A stretch of DNA of 64,000 bases from Streptomyces erythrochromogenes. Lineage in GTDB: Bacteria; Actinomycetota; Actinomycetes; Streptomycetales; Streptomycetaceae. The stretch lies in assembly GCF_036170895.1 (NCBI RefSeq), contig NZ_CP108036.1, positions 310,001 through 374,000 of the forward strand, read 5' to 3'. Under the pieces are notes generated by a model, which ran no database searches, had not been told where the DNA came from, and saw only the letters and a list, made by a program, of their open reading frames with translations. Numbering within the stretch: position 1 is the stretch's first letter; the number at the start of each line of letters is the position of its first letter. Shown here piece by piece: positions 42,977-51,868 of this stretch. The position numbers were made by a program, and so were the translations under genes.

Positions 42977-45100
42977 TTGAGAAACGCACCGCGCTGGGCC
43001 CGCTGGATCGTTCCGCTCGCGCTGCTGCTCGTATGGCTCGGCATCGGCGGCACGCTCGGACCCTACGCGGGGAAACTGCGCGAGGTCGCCACGAACGACC
43101 AGGCGGCGTTCCTGCCGCGCAGCGCCGAGTCGACGAAGGTCCTCGAAGCCCGCAAGGCGTTCGAGGGGGCACAGTCCGTCCCGGCCGTCGTGGTGTGGAC
43201 GTCGAACGGGGCGCGGGTGACCGTCGGGCAGCAGGAGGCCGCCACGCGGGCGCTCGGGGACCTCGCCGGCCGGCCCGGGATCACCGCCCCGCCGTCGCCG
43301 GCGGTCGTCTCCGGCGACGGGCTGGCCGTGCAGGCCGTCGTGCCGCTCGCACCCGACCTGGGCGAGGAACTCCCGGCGGTCCTGGAGGAGGTGCGGCAGG
43401 CTGCGCAGCGGGTGCCGGGCACCTCGGTCGGGATCGCCGGTCCGGCGGCCACCCAGGCGGACCTGTCCGACGCGTTCGCGGGGATCGACGGGCTGCTGGT
43501 GGGTGTGGCCCTCGGGGCCGTGCTGTTGATCCTGCTGCTGGTCTACCGCAGCGTGCTGCTGCCCCTGGTGATCATCATCAGTGCGGTGTTCGCGCTGGGC
43601 CTGGCCTGCGCGGTGGTCTACGCGCTGGCGGCCCGGGGTGCCGTCCGCGTGGACGGCCAGGTCCAGGGGATCCTGTCGATCCTGGTGATCGGGGCCTCGA
43701 CCGACTACGCCTTGCTCGTCGCGGCGCGCTTCCGCGAGGAGCTCGCCGTCCGGGGCGACCGGGCGGACGCGGCGCTGGCCGCCGTGCGCCGGTCGGCCGG
43801 GGCGGTCACCGCCAGTGCGGCGACAGTGGCCCTGGGGCTGCTGGCCCTGCTGGCGAGCGACTTGACGAACAACCGTGCGCTCGGGCCGGTCGGCGCGATC
43901 GGGATCGTCTGCGCGGTGCTGAGCTCGCTGACCTTCCTGCCGGCCGTCCTGGTCCTGCTGGGCCGCACCGCGTACTGGCCGGCGGTGCCCGGGCCGGCGG
44001 ACGCGGCGGCCGAGGGGCACCGCGTGTGGCGCCGTGTCGCCGGGCTGATCGACCGGTCGCCGCGCCGCGTGTGGGTCTCCACTTCCGTGCTGCTGGTGGT
44101 GCTGGCCGGCTTCTCCCCCGCGCTGTCGTCCAAGGGCGTGCCGCTGGACGAGATCTTCGTCAATGACGCGCCCTCGGTCGGCGCGCAGCAGACCCTCGCC
44201 CGGCACTTCCCCGGCGGCTCGGGCAATCCGGCCGTCGTCATCGCGAACGCCGACCGGGCCGCCGAGGTACGGGCGGCGGCCGAGAGCACGGACGGCGTCG
44301 CCGCGGTCGTACCGGTCACCGCGGGCGGCGGCCGGCCGGGGGCGGGGGCTCCGCTCGTCGTGGACGGCCGCGTGCGTCTGGACGCCACGCTGGACGCGGC
44401 GGCGGACAGCGACGACGCGAAGGGAACGGTCCAGCGGCTGCGGGAGCGCGTGCACGCGGTGCCGGGTGCCGACGCGCTGGTCGGGGGCTACACCGCGCAG
44501 CAGTTCGACACCCAGCAGACCTCAGCCCGCGACCGCACCGTGATCGTCCCCGTCGTTCTGGGCATCATCCTGCTGATCCTGATCGCGCTCCTGCGGTCGG
44601 TGCTCGTGCCCGTCCTGCTGGTGGCGACGGTCGCGCTTAACTTCCTCGCCACACTGGGCGTTTCCGCGCTCGTCTTCGAGAACCTGCTGGGCTTCAGCGG
44701 AACCGACGCGTCCGTACCGCTCTACGGCTTCGTGTTCCTGGTCGCCCTCGGCGTCGACTACAACATCTTCCTGATGTCCCGGGTCCGCGAGGAAACCCTC
44801 ACCCTGGGCACGCGTGAGGGCGTGTTGCGGGGGCTCGTCACCACGGGCGGCGTCATCACCTCCGCCGGCGTCGTCCTCGCCGCGACCTTCGCAGCGCTGA
44901 TGGTGATCCCGCTGGCCTTCCTCGTCCAGATCGCCTTCATCGTCGCGTTCGGCGTCCTGCTGGACACCCTCGTCGTGCGCTCCCTGCTGGTGCCGGCCCT
45001 CATCATCGACATCGGCCCGCGCGCCTGGTGGCCGAGCGCGCTCGCCCGCCCCGGCACGGGGGCCGGCCCGCGGACCGCATCGGAGGCGCGGGCGGGGTGA
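42977..45100 (+). CDS. MMPL-family transporter
   Basis: A 707-residue RND-type lipid or drug transporter with about twelve membrane helices and two extracytoplasmic loops. The conserved helix 4 and helix 10 regions are ILVIGASTDYALLVAARFRE and FLVALGVDYNIFLMSRVREE. TTG 42977 (RNAPRWARWIVPLALLLVWL) is preferred because AAGGGA precedes it and family members start there; an ATG at 42926 would add 17 residues. No regulator stands beside it. It ends directly at the stop of the convergent hydrolase gene. Confidence 0.88.
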   Translation: MRNAPRWARWIVPLALLLVWLGIGGTLGPYAGKLREVATNDQAAFLPRSAESTKVLEARKAFEGAQSVPAVVVWTSNGARVTVGQQEAATRALGDLAGRPGITAPPSPAVVSGDGLAVQAVVPLAPDLGEELPAVLEEVRQAAQRVPGTSVGIAGPAATQADLSDAFAGIDGLLVGVALGAVLLILLLVYRSVLLPLVIIISAVFALGLACAVVYALAARGAVRVDGQVQGILSILVIGASTDYALLVAARFREELAVRGDRADAALAAVRRSAGAVTASAATVALGLLALLASDLTNNRALGPVGAIGIVCAVLSSLTFLPAVLVLLGRTAYWPAVPGPADAAAEGHRVWRRVAGLIDRSPRRVWVSTSVLLVVLAGFSPALSSKGVPLDEIFVNDAPSVGAQQTLARHFPGGSGNPAVVIANADRAAEVRAAAESTDGVAAVVPVTAGGGRPGAGAPLVVDGRVRLDATLDAAADSDDAKGTVQRLRERVHAVPGADALVGGYTAQQFDTQQTSARDRTVIVPVVLGIILLILIALLRSVLVPVLLVATVALNFLATLGVSALVFENLLGFSGTDASVPLYGFVFLVALGVDYNIFLMSRVREETLTLGTREGVLRGLVTTGGVITSAGVVLAATFAALMVIPLAFLVQIAFIVAFGVLLDTLVVRSLLVPALIIDIGPRAWWPSALARPGTGAGPRTASEARAG

Positions 45101-45862
45101 TCACCACTGCGGCCCCGGCGGTCCGATCGTGCCCCCGTCGAGGCCGTCGAGGCCGTCGGGGCCGTCGGGGAACGGGGCCAGCCCGAGGAGCGCCGCGGCG
45201 GCCCCGGCCGTGATCCGGTGCCACAGGCCGGCGTCGCCGATCATGGCGTGGCCGCCGCGGGGCATCCTGACGCCGTGGACCCGGGCTTCGGCCTTCCGGG
45301 CGCGCGCGAGGTAGGCCCAGGTGTCCGCCGCCCGGGTGACACGGTCGCGCTCGTCGTGGAGGGCGACGACCGCGCGAGCGCGCAGATGGGCGGCGGGTTC
45401 GCCCGAAGGGCACCAGGGGGCGAGCGCGACGACTCCTTCGACCTGCGGGTCCTCGGCGGCTCGGAGGGCGGCGCGGCCGCCCATGGAGTGCCCGACGAGG
45501 ACGACGGGTATCGGTCCGGCGACGGCGCGGAGTTCGTCCAGGGCGCGGCGGACGTCGGCGACGGGATGCGCGTGGTGGCCGTTCCAGCCCCGGTACCGGT
45601 AGCGGACGTGGGCGACCAGCACGTCGTCGTGGGCGGTGGCGCGCGTGACGGCCGTCGCGAACGGCCGCATGCGCAGGGCGGGCAGGTTCAGCCGCGGCGG
45701 CGGGCTCAGGTCGTCCGCCCGGCCGCCGTGCAGCAGCAGGACCGCGGCGGCCGCCCCCTGCGACAGCCGGTGCCCCGCGGCGGGGACCAGGGCGGCCTGC
45801 ACGGGCGGCTCCCGGTCCGTGTCCCCGCCGCGGTCGTCGATGGCTTCGGGTGACGGGTTCAC
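45101..45862 (-). CDS. Alpha/beta hydrolase at the end of the sigK-linked operon
   Basis: A 253-residue alpha/beta hydrolase. The nucleophile is in VVLVGHSMGGRAALRAAEDP, the oxyanion part in AAVLLLHGGRAD and the histidine in MPRGGHAMIGD. GTG 45862 has AGGAG before it and starts three bases after the DUF1295 stop, so it is the last gene of the operon. The tail FPDGPDGLDGLDGGTIGPPG is low-complexity, made by GTC/GAG-rich repeats. The known M. tuberculosis locus has no such gene, so this is a local addition. Confidence 0.82.
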   Translation of the reverse strand: MNPSPEAIDDRGGDTDREPPVQAALVPAAGHRLSQGAAAAVLLLHGGRADDLSPPPRLNLPALRMRPFATAVTRATAHDDVLVAHVRYRYRGWNGHHAHPVADVRRALDELRAVAGPIPVVLVGHSMGGRAALRAAEDPQVEGVVALAPWCPSGEPAAHLRARAVVALHDERDRVTRAADTWAYLARARKAEARVHGVRMPRGGHAMIGDAGLWHRITAGAAAALLGLAPFPDGPDGLDGLDGGTIGPPGPQW

Positions 45863-45865
45863 ACA

Positions 45866-46687
45866 TCAACTCCTGCGCTTCGAGGGGTGGCGGCGGGGTG
45901 GGAGAGGGAGGAATCCGCTCGTGCGGGCGGCGTACTCGGCGTAGCCGGGGCGGTCGGCCATGTGCTTCTCCAGCAGGCGTTTGCCGCTGCCGACGGTCAG
46001 CAGCAACGTCATGACGACCGGGGAGACCAGGCTCAGGAGGGCGGACGGCAGGCTGGCGCAGGCGAGCAGGTACAGGCCCCACCACACGAGGCTGTCGCCG
46101 AAGTAGTTGGGATGGCGGGTCCAGCCCCACAGGCCCCGGTCCATGATGCGGCCCCGGTTGGCCGGGTCCTCCTTGAACCGGGCCAACTGGTGGTCGCCCA
46201 CGGCCTCGAAGCCGAGGCCCGCGGCCCACACGACCAGCCCGAGCACGCCGAGGATCCCCACCGGCCCGGCCGCGTACGAGGCCACCTGGACCGGCAGGGA
46301 GATCAGCCAGACCAGCGTGGCCTGGAGGAGGTAGACGGTGCGCAGCGCGTACCGGGTCCGGTTCCCCCGCGCCTTGTCGAGGAGCGCGGTGTAGCGCGGG
46401 TCCTCCCCGTGGCCGCGGGAGCGCCATGCGATGTGCGCCGACAGCCGCAGCCCCCACACGACGGTCGCCGCGGCGACCAGCAGCCGTCTCTCGGGGTCTC
46501 CGTGTCCGGCGGAGAGCAGGTAGGTGGCGGTGGCGACGGCGCTGAAGGCGACGCCCCAGGCGATGTCGACGACGCGGTGCAGGCGCAGGCGTGTTCCGAC
46601 GGCGAACGCGGCGAGCAGTACGGCCGTCGAGACGGCCGCACCGACCGCGAGGTTGGTGGCGAGGGCGGCCCAGGCCGTGCCGTTCAC
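45866..46687 (-). CDS. DUF1295 membrane protein (steroid 5-alpha-reductase-like)
   Basis: A 273-residue integral membrane protein with about seven helices. LFEAVGDHQLARFKEDPANR-like text reads here GLGFEAVGDHQLARFKEDP, and LWGWTRHPNYFGDSLVWWG is the reductase signature that binds NADPH. It corresponds to Rv0446c of the M. tuberculosis sigK locus. It may reduce a methylene fatty-acid intermediate made by the methyltransferase one gene upstream; that step is inferred. Confidence 0.88.
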   Translation of the reverse strand: MNGTAWAALATNLAVGAAVSTAVLLAAFAVGTRLRLHRVVDIAWGVAFSAVATATYLLSAGHGDPERRLLVAAATVVWGLRLSAHIAWRSRGHGEDPRYTALLDKARGNRTRYALRTVYLLQATLVWLISLPVQVASYAAGPVGILGVLGLVVWAAGLGFEAVGDHQLARFKEDPANRGRIMDRGLWGWTRHPNYFGDSLVWWGLYLLACASLPSALLSLVSPVVMTLLLTVGSGKRLLEKHMADRPGYAEYAARTSGFLPLPPRRHPSKRRS

Positions 46688-46727
46688 GACCCCTCCCGGG
46701 CGGCGGCGGCAGCGGACCCGGCGGGTC

Positions 46728-48080
46728 TCATCGGAGGGTCCCGTCGGTGAGGACGATCTGGCGGACGTCCAGGTAGCGGGAGCGGAATCCGGCTTCCGAG
46801 TAGGCCAGGTAGAACTCCCAGAGCCGCTGGAAGACGGTGTCGAAGCCGAGGTCGGCGACCGTGCCGCGGCTCGCCGTGAACCGTTCGCGCCACAGGCGCA
46901 GGGTCTGCGCGTAGTGCTCGGCGAATCCCAGGTCGGACTCGGTGCGCAGGCCGGCCGCCGCCGCGTGCTCGGTGATGGCGCGGCGGGAGGGGATCAGGCC
47001 GCCGGGGAAGACGTACTTGCTGATCCACGTGTGGGTGGCGGCGGTGTTCAGCATCTGCTGGTGTCCCATGGTGATGGCCTGGAGGGCGACGCGCCCGCCG
47101 GGGTGGAGCGCGCCGCGCAGGGCGGCGAAGTAGGAGGGCCAGAACTCGGCGCCGACGGCCTCGATCATCTCGACGCTGACCACGGCGTCGTACCGGCCCT
47201 CGACGTCACGGTAGTCGCACAGCCGGACGTCGACGCGCTCGCCGAACCCGGCGTCGTCGATCCGGGCGCGGGCGAGTTCGGCCTGTTCGGCGGAGAGGGT
47301 GAGGGTGGTGACGCGGGCGCCGCGGGCGGCGGCGCGCAGTGCGAGCTCTCCCCAGCCGGTGCCGATCTCCAGCAGTTCGGTGCCGTCCGTGACGTGCGCG
47401 AGGTCGAGGAGGCGGTCGATCTTGCGGTGCTGGGCGGCGGGGAGGTCCTCGAACCGGGCGGGGAAGCCGGTGAAGACGGCGGAGGAGTAGCTGAGGGTCG
47501 GGTCGAGGAAGGAGGCGAACAGGTCGTTGGAGAGGTCGTAGTGGCGGTGGATGTTCTCGCGTGCGCCGCGCCGGGTGTTGCGGTCACGGCCGGGGCGGGC
47601 GGACACCCACAGCGCCCGGAGGCCGCGCAGCGGGGCCGGGACCAGGTCGTCGACGTGCGTGGCGAGGACGGTCAGCAGGCCGGGCAGGTCGTCGCTGTCC
47701 CATTCGCCGGCCATGTAGGACTCGCCGAAGCCGATCAGGCCGTCGCGGCCGATGCGCAGGTAGAAGGCGTCCGGGTCGTGGATGGTGATGTCCGGGCGGC
47801 GGGTGGTGCCTGCTTCGGGTGCGGTGCGGTCGCCCACGTCCAGGGAGAGCCTCTTGAGGGCTCCGCCGACCAGGTGTGCGGCGACGGCGGTCCGGGCCGG
47901 GCTCGCGGTCGGCAGTCGGGCCACGTCCGGCCAGCGCGCGGGGTCCGCCCGCTGAGGGGTCCCGTCGGCGCGGACGGACCTCCGGGGCCGGGGGTCCGGC
48001 GGCAGCGCCTGGTGGTCGGGCCTGCGTGGCCGGTCGTCGGTCGTGGTGGTCGTGGTGGTCGTGGTGGCCTGACGGGTCAC
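46728..48080 (-). CDS. ufaA1: Cyclopropane-fatty-acid synthase family methyltransferase (UfaA1-like)
   Basis: A 450-residue SAM-dependent lipid methyltransferase. SAM binding is at ELLEIGTGWGELALRAAARG, and NIHRHYDLSNDLFASFLDP and VEMIEAVGAEFWPSYFAALR are the CFA signatures. It corresponds to UfaA1 (Rv0447c) of M. tuberculosis, which makes the methyl-branched tuberculostearic precursor from oleate. The GTG start overlaps the DUF1365 stop by four bases. An N-terminal run of nine threonines comes from an ACCACG-type microsatellite and lies outside the fold. Confidence 0.9.
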   Translation of the reverse strand: MTRQATTTTTTTTTDDRPRRPDHQALPPDPRPRRSVRADGTPQRADPARWPDVARLPTASPARTAVAAHLVGGALKRLSLDVGDRTAPEAGTTRRPDITIHDPDAFYLRIGRDGLIGFGESYMAGEWDSDDLPGLLTVLATHVDDLVPAPLRGLRALWVSARPGRDRNTRRGARENIHRHYDLSNDLFASFLDPTLSYSSAVFTGFPARFEDLPAAQHRKIDRLLDLAHVTDGTELLEIGTGWGELALRAAARGARVTTLTLSAEQAELARARIDDAGFGERVDVRLCDYRDVEGRYDAVVSVEMIEAVGAEFWPSYFAALRGALHPGGRVALQAITMGHQQMLNTAATHTWISKYVFPGGLIPSRRAITEHAAAAGLRTESDLGFAEHYAQTLRLWRERFTASRGTVADLGFDTVFQRLWEFYLAYSEAGFRSRYLDVRQIVLTDGTLR

Positions 48081-48823
48081 GGAACCATTCCCTTCTGCGG
48101 GGTGTGCCGGGGGCGGGGCTGTACGGGCAGGCCGCGCAGGAGCAGGCGGACGCCGTGGAAGCGGATCCCGGCCCAGATTGCGACGGTCGACCAGGGCCTG
48201 CGGGCGGCGGCCCGCAGGAGTGCGCGGGGCGTGGCGGGGCGGGCGCGTCCCCGTACGGTGGCGGTGAACGGCCGGCCGGCCTCGGTGTCGAGGTGCACGG
48301 TCAGGTCGAGGCGTTCCCCGGGAAGCGGCAGGCGCATCCGGTAGTGGCCCTCGACCGGGAAGAACGGCGAGACGTAGAACCGCTTCTCGGCCCTCGCCCC
48401 GCCGCCGGCGTCCGGGTGCAGCACGTAGCAGTGCCGCTGCCCGTAGGTGTTGTGGACCTCCGCCACGACGCACACCAGGGCCCCGGAGGCGTCGTGGCAC
48501 CAGTAGACGCTGAGGGGGTTGAAGACGAACCCGAAGACGCGGGCGTGGGCGAGCATCACGACGCGCCCGCCCGCGATGTCTATGTCGCGGGAGGCGAGGA
48601 ACTCCTCGAGACCGGCACGGATCGTGGGGGCGCGGCCCGCGAAGTGGTCACGCGGGTCGAACCGGGCGAGCGGACGCAGCGGGCGGGGCAGGACCGGCAG
48701 CCGGTCGAGGTCCACGCACCACAGGTAGGTGCGGTGCCGGACGTCGTGGCGCAGCGGCGCGGTACGGGTGTGGACGACCAGGCACTCGTACAGCGCGGCG
48801 GAGGGCGCCGCCTCCCCGGTCAC
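48077..48823 (-). CDS. DUF1365 protein
   Basis: A 248-residue DUF1365 protein. It contains APLRHDVRHRTYLWCVDLDR, ARVFGFVFNPLSVYWCHDAS and HNTYGQRHCYVLHPDAGG, all family-typical. It corresponds to Rv0448c. Function is not established; it always travels with the oxidoreductase and CFA genes. Its GTG overlaps the stop of the oxidoreductase by four bases, and its own stop overlaps the CFA start. Confidence 0.9.
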   Translation of the reverse strand: MTGEAAPSAALYECLVVHTRTAPLRHDVRHRTYLWCVDLDRLPVLPRPLRPLARFDPRDHFAGRAPTIRAGLEEFLASRDIDIAGGRVVMLAHARVFGFVFNPLSVYWCHDASGALVCVVAEVHNTYGQRHCYVLHPDAGGGARAEKRFYVSPFFPVEGHYRMRLPLPGERLDLTVHLDTEAGRPFTATVRGRARPATPRALLRAAARRPWSTVAIWAGIRFHGVRLLLRGLPVQPRPRHTPQKGMVP

Positions 48824-50079
48824 CAGAGCACCCCCAGGGCGCGGGCGGCCGCCGCGCCGGAGCGGCAGCCGTCCTCGTGGAAGCCCCAGCCGTGCCACGC
48901 TCCGGCGTAGGCGGTCACGCCGGTGTTCAGGCGCGGCAGTTCCTTCTGCGCGGCGACCGAGGCGGGGGTGTAGACGGGGTGCTCGTAGAGCATGCGGCGC
49001 ACCACCCGGCGCGCGTCCACGCGGTCGTCGGCGCCCAGGCTCACCACGTAGTCGGCGCCCTCGGGCAGGTTCTGCAGACGCCGCATGTCGTAGCTGACGC
49101 GGACGGCCTCGGCGGAGGGATCGCAGGCCGGCAGGTGGTAGTTCCAGCAGGCCCGGGCGCGGGGTGAGCGGGGCAGGAGGCGGGTGTCGGTGTGCAGGAC
49201 CGTGGGATTGGGCGCGTACGTGAAGGCGCCCAGGAGCCGCCGTTCGTCCGGGGTGGGGTCGGCGAGGAGGCGGAGGGCCTGGTCGGGGTGGGTGGCGATG
49301 ACGACGGCGTCGTAGGCCTCGGTGGCGCCGTCGCCGGTGGCGACGCGCGCCCCGTGGCCGGTCCGCTGGACCGCTTCCACGGGGCTGGCCGTGAGGACGC
49401 GGTGCACGCCCTTGGCCACGGCGTCGACGTAGGCGGCGGAGCCGCCCGTGACGGTCTTCCACTGCGGGGAGCCCTTGACCGACAGGAGGCCGTGGTGGTG
49501 GAGGAAGGTGAAGAGGTGGGCGGCCGGGTAGGACAGCGCGGTGCGTGCGGGGCACGACCACACCGCGGAGACCAGCGGGAGGGCGAAGTGGCTGACGAAG
49601 TACGGGGAGAACCGGCCCTCGCGGAGGAAGTCGCCCAGGGTGACGTGGTGGGAGGGCGGGTCGGCGAGCAGCCGCCGGGCCTTGCGGTGGAAGACCGGCA
49701 CCTGCGCGAGCAGGTGCAGGTAGCGGCCCCGCAGCGCCGCCCGGCCGGTGACCAGGCCGCTCGGGCCGCGGGCGCCCGCGTACTCCAGGCCGCAGCCGTC
49801 GCACCGTACCGACATGCTCATCTCGGCGTCCTGGGTGGCGATCCCCAGCTCGCGGAAGAGCCGTAGCAGGTTCGGGTAGGTGCTCTCGTTGTGGACGATG
49901 AACCCCGAGTCCACACCCATGGGCCGCCCGTCCGGGCCGGGCAGCTCATGGGTGTGGGCATGGCCGCCGAGGCGGACGTCGGCCTCGTAGAGGGTGACCT
50001 CGTACGAACGCGCCAGGACGTGGGCGGCCGTCAGGCCCGCGATCCCGGCTCCGATCACCGCTGCTTTCCGGACTTCCAC
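48820..50079 (-). CDS. FAD-dependent amine-oxidase-like oxidoreductase
   Basis: A 419-residue NAD(P)/FAD flavoprotein. The dinucleotide motif is AAVIGAGIAGLTAAHVLARS, with EADVRLGGHAHTHELPG next. WKTVTGGSAAYVDAVAKGVH and the C-terminal AWHGWGFHEDGCRSG are typical of the group found with CFA-type enzymes. It corresponds to Rv0449c and to the oxidoreductase in the Rhodobacter RpoE/ChrR regulon. It is the first gene of the operon, with a SigK-like promoter about 50-80 bases before the ATG. The substrate is probably a modified fatty acid. Confidence 0.9.
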   Translation of the reverse strand: MEVRKAAVIGAGIAGLTAAHVLARSYEVTLYEADVRLGGHAHTHELPGPDGRPMGVDSGFIVHNESTYPNLLRLFRELGIATQDAEMSMSVRCDGCGLEYAGARGPSGLVTGRAALRGRYLHLLAQVPVFHRKARRLLADPPSHHVTLGDFLREGRFSPYFVSHFALPLVSAVWSCPARTALSYPAAHLFTFLHHHGLLSVKGSPQWKTVTGGSAAYVDAVAKGVHRVLTASPVEAVQRTGHGARVATGDGATEAYDAVVIATHPDQALRLLADPTPDERRLLGAFTYAPNPTVLHTDTRLLPRSPRARACWNYHLPACDPSAEAVRVSYDMRRLQNLPEGADYVVSLGADDRVDARRVVRRMLYEHPVYTPASVAAQKELPRLNTGVTAYAGAWHGWGFHEDGCRSGAAAARALGVLW

Positions 50080-50129
50080 CTCGGCACTCCCGCCACTCGA
50101 CGCGCCGCTGGGTGCGGTCGCTCACCCGT

Positions 50130-50157
50130 ACTTCGCAGCGAACGGGTGGGCGGATTG
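50130..50157 (-). promoter_or_regulatory. SigK-like promoter for the oxidoreductase-CFA operon
   Basis: On the minus strand CAATCC (50157-50152) and CGAAGT (50135-50130) are 16 bases apart and 51 bases before the ATG. The same pair with the same spacing occurs in front of sigK. It agrees with the M. tuberculosis SigK promoter form, CCATCC with CCGAAT. Confidence 0.6.
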
Positions 50158-50204
50158 GTGGCGGTGGGGTCGTAGTGCTGTACGGGCGGGGGGGCGGTCC
50201 TCCG

Positions 50205-50957
50205 TCAGGTGGGCAGGGCCATCAGGAGGAGGGGGGCGGTGGTGGGGCGGCGGGAGCCTCCGGCGGGTTCGAGGGTCAGACCGACGGCGCCGGCGCCGGC
50301 GGTGTCCCCGTCGATGAGGACGGTGCCGTCCTGATGGATGAACCCGGCCGGGCGCATGGTGCCGTCGTGGTCGAGCCACAGCTGGTAGGTCTTGCCGGGG
50401 GCGGGCGCGGGCAGTCCGGCGGCGGTGAAGGCGGCCCTGTTCTGCCGCTCGGAGGCGACGACCGTGGTGGCCGCTCCGTTGCTGGCCCGGCCGTGCACCG
50501 TACGGGCGTCGGGTGCGGCCAGGACGGCGCTGACGTCGTCGAGTCGCTGCTCGGCCTGGATCGCCCGCTGCTGGTACTGCTCGCCCTGCTGGTTCTGCCA
50601 GGCTGCGACGCCCGCGAACGACGCGGCCGCGACCACGCTGGCGGCCAGCGCGAAGGGTACGGCCCGGCGTCGCAGCGCGCTGGCGAAGCCGGCGGTCGGT
50701 GCGGTGTCGGTGACCCGCGGCGGCAGCTGGCGGACACCGTCGACGGCGGCCATGACGTGCTGCTTCATCGCGGGCGGCGGGGTCTGGGCGGCGGCGTCCG
50801 CCAGGCGCGCGGCAGTGGCCTCGAACTCGGCCACCTCCTCGCGGCACGCCTGGCAGTGCGGCAGGTGGTCGGTGAACGCCTTGCGTTCGGCGGGGTCCAG
50901 GGCGTTGAGGGCGTAGGCGGCGGCGAGGGTGTGGAGGTCGGAGTGGTGTTGCTTCAT
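50205..50957 (-). CDS. rskA: RskA-like anti-sigma-K factor
   Basis: A 250-residue membrane anti-sigma factor. The cytoplasmic anti-sigma domain has the zinc-type motif HLPHCQACREEVAEF (HxxxCxxC) at about residues 31-45. One transmembrane helix follows at about 97-115, VPFALAASVVAAASFAGVAA. The outer domain holds PAPGKTYQLWLDHDGTMRPA, the RskA signature. Its ATG overlaps the sigK stop by four bases. It would hold SigK inactive until cleaved in the membrane. Confidence 0.9.
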   Translation of the reverse strand: MKQHHSDLHTLAAAYALNALDPAERKAFTDHLPHCQACREEVAEFEATAARLADAAAQTPPPAMKQHVMAAVDGVRQLPPRVTDTAPTAGFASALRRRAVPFALAASVVAAASFAGVAAWQNQQGEQYQQRAIQAEQRLDDVSAVLAAPDARTVHGRASNGAATTVVASERQNRAAFTAAGLPAPAPGKTYQLWLDHDGTMRPAGFIHQDGTVLIDGDTAGAGAVGLTLEPAGGSRRPTTAPLLLMALPT

Positions 50958-51655
50958 GTGGTCACCCCCATGCAGTCGCGGAGCCGGATCAGCCCGTCGC
51001 GCATGCGTGTCTTGATGGTCGGAAGCGGTGTGCGCAGGGCTTCGGCGACCTCACGGTAGGTCAGGCCACGGTAGTAGGCCAGGGTCACGGCCTGGCGCTG
51101 GAGTTCGGTCAGGCCGCGCATGCAGCGGCGTACCTGCTCGCTCTCCAGACGGGTCTCGACCTGCTCGGAGACCTCGTCGAACGCCGTCCGGTGCTCGCGG
51201 GCGGCCTGGGCCTGTTCCCGGTCGGCGGACGCCTGGGCGGAGCGGACCCGGTCCACGGCCCGCCGGTGGGCGATGGTCGACGCCCACGCGGCGACGCTGC
51301 CCTGGTCGGGCCGGTAGCGGGCGGCCTGCCTCCACAGGTCGATCATGACCTCCTGCGCGACCTCCTCCGACTGGGACCGGTCGCGTACGACTCTGACGAC
51401 GATGCCAAAGACCATGGGCGCGAGGGCGTCGTAGAGGGAGGAGAAGGCCTGTTTGTCTCCGTGGGCGACCCTGTCCATGACCTCGGCGAGGTCGCTGCGG
51501 CCGGCGTGACTCGCCCTGCCGGTGCGACCTGGCCCGAACGGGAGCGGTTGGTTCACCGGGCGAACTCCGGCCGGGGCGACAAGGCGAAGGGGCAGCCGAT
51601 GCCGGCCGTCCGGGGGCGGGGTGTCCATCGCATGGTGGTCCTTGTCCTTGTCCAT
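50954..51655 (-). CDS. sigK: ECF sigma factor, SigK type
   Basis: A 233-residue ECF sigma factor. Region 2 runs AFSSLYDALAPMVFGIVVRV to EVAQEVMIDLWRQAARY, and region 4 has LTELQRQAVTLAYYRGLTYR with TPLPTIKTRMRDGLIRLRD. It is longer than usual at the N-terminus by about 55 residues; ATG codons at 51655 and 51628 are both possible. It overlaps rskA. A SigK-like promoter about 100-125 bases upstream points to autoregulation. Confidence 0.9.
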   Translation of the reverse strand: MDKDKDHHAMDTPPPDGRHRLPLRLVAPAGVRPVNQPLPFGPGRTGRASHAGRSDLAEVMDRVAHGDKQAFSSLYDALAPMVFGIVVRVVRDRSQSEEVAQEVMIDLWRQAARYRPDQGSVAAWASTIAHRRAVDRVRSAQASADREQAQAAREHRTAFDEVSEQVETRLESEQVRRCMRGLTELQRQAVTLAYYRGLTYREVAEALRTPLPTIKTRMRDGLIRLRDCMGVTT

Positions 51656-51713
51656 GGTCTTGTTCGCGGCGCAGGGCCGTGTGGTGTGTCCGACGGTTCT
51701 TCGGGTTGTCGAG

Positions 51714-51757
51714 CTTCTTGGGATTTTTCGAGTTCTTCGGGTTCTTCAGGTTCTTCG
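51714..51757 (-). repeat. GAAGAACC-type repeats in the sigK 5' region
   Basis: The minus strand between the sigK promoter and start holds several close copies of GAAGAACC, GAAGAACT and GAAGCTC-like units. It is clearly richer in A than its surroundings. In one frame it codes for a Lys/Asn/Pro-rich run (NLKNPKNSKNPKKLDNPKN), but that is probably incidental. Confidence 0.5.
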
Positions 51758-51779
51758 TAGCGGACGTGCGTACGGATGG
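51752..51779 (-). promoter_or_regulatory. SigK-like promoter upstream of sigK
   Basis: CCATCC (51779-51774) and CGAAGA (51757-51752) on the minus strand are 16 bases apart. This equals the -35 of the published M. tuberculosis SigK consensus and is close to its -10. It would start transcription about 90 bases before the sigK ATG. Confidence 0.6.
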
Positions 51780-51868
51780 CCGGACATTTGGCAAAAGGAG
51801 CAGATGAACGTGTCGGCGGAGCCGGGCGGGCAGCTCGGCGGCATGCCCTCCCCCGCCCGTGCCGCGGG

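Noticed and set aside
41278..44166. A 962-codon open frame on the plus strand across the ClC, DHFR-like and MMPL genes
   Set aside because: It crosses three recognised genes on other frames and has the composition of an antisense shadow.
46524..48344. A 606-codon plus-strand frame antisense to the UfaA1-like gene
   Set aside because: The Gly/Val/Glu-rich product has no family character, and the opposite strand is a clear methyltransferase.
51714..51757. A Lys/Asn/Pro-rich peptide upstream of sigK
   Set aside because: It lies between promoter and start of sigK and comes from a simple GAAGAACC repeat without a ribosome site.
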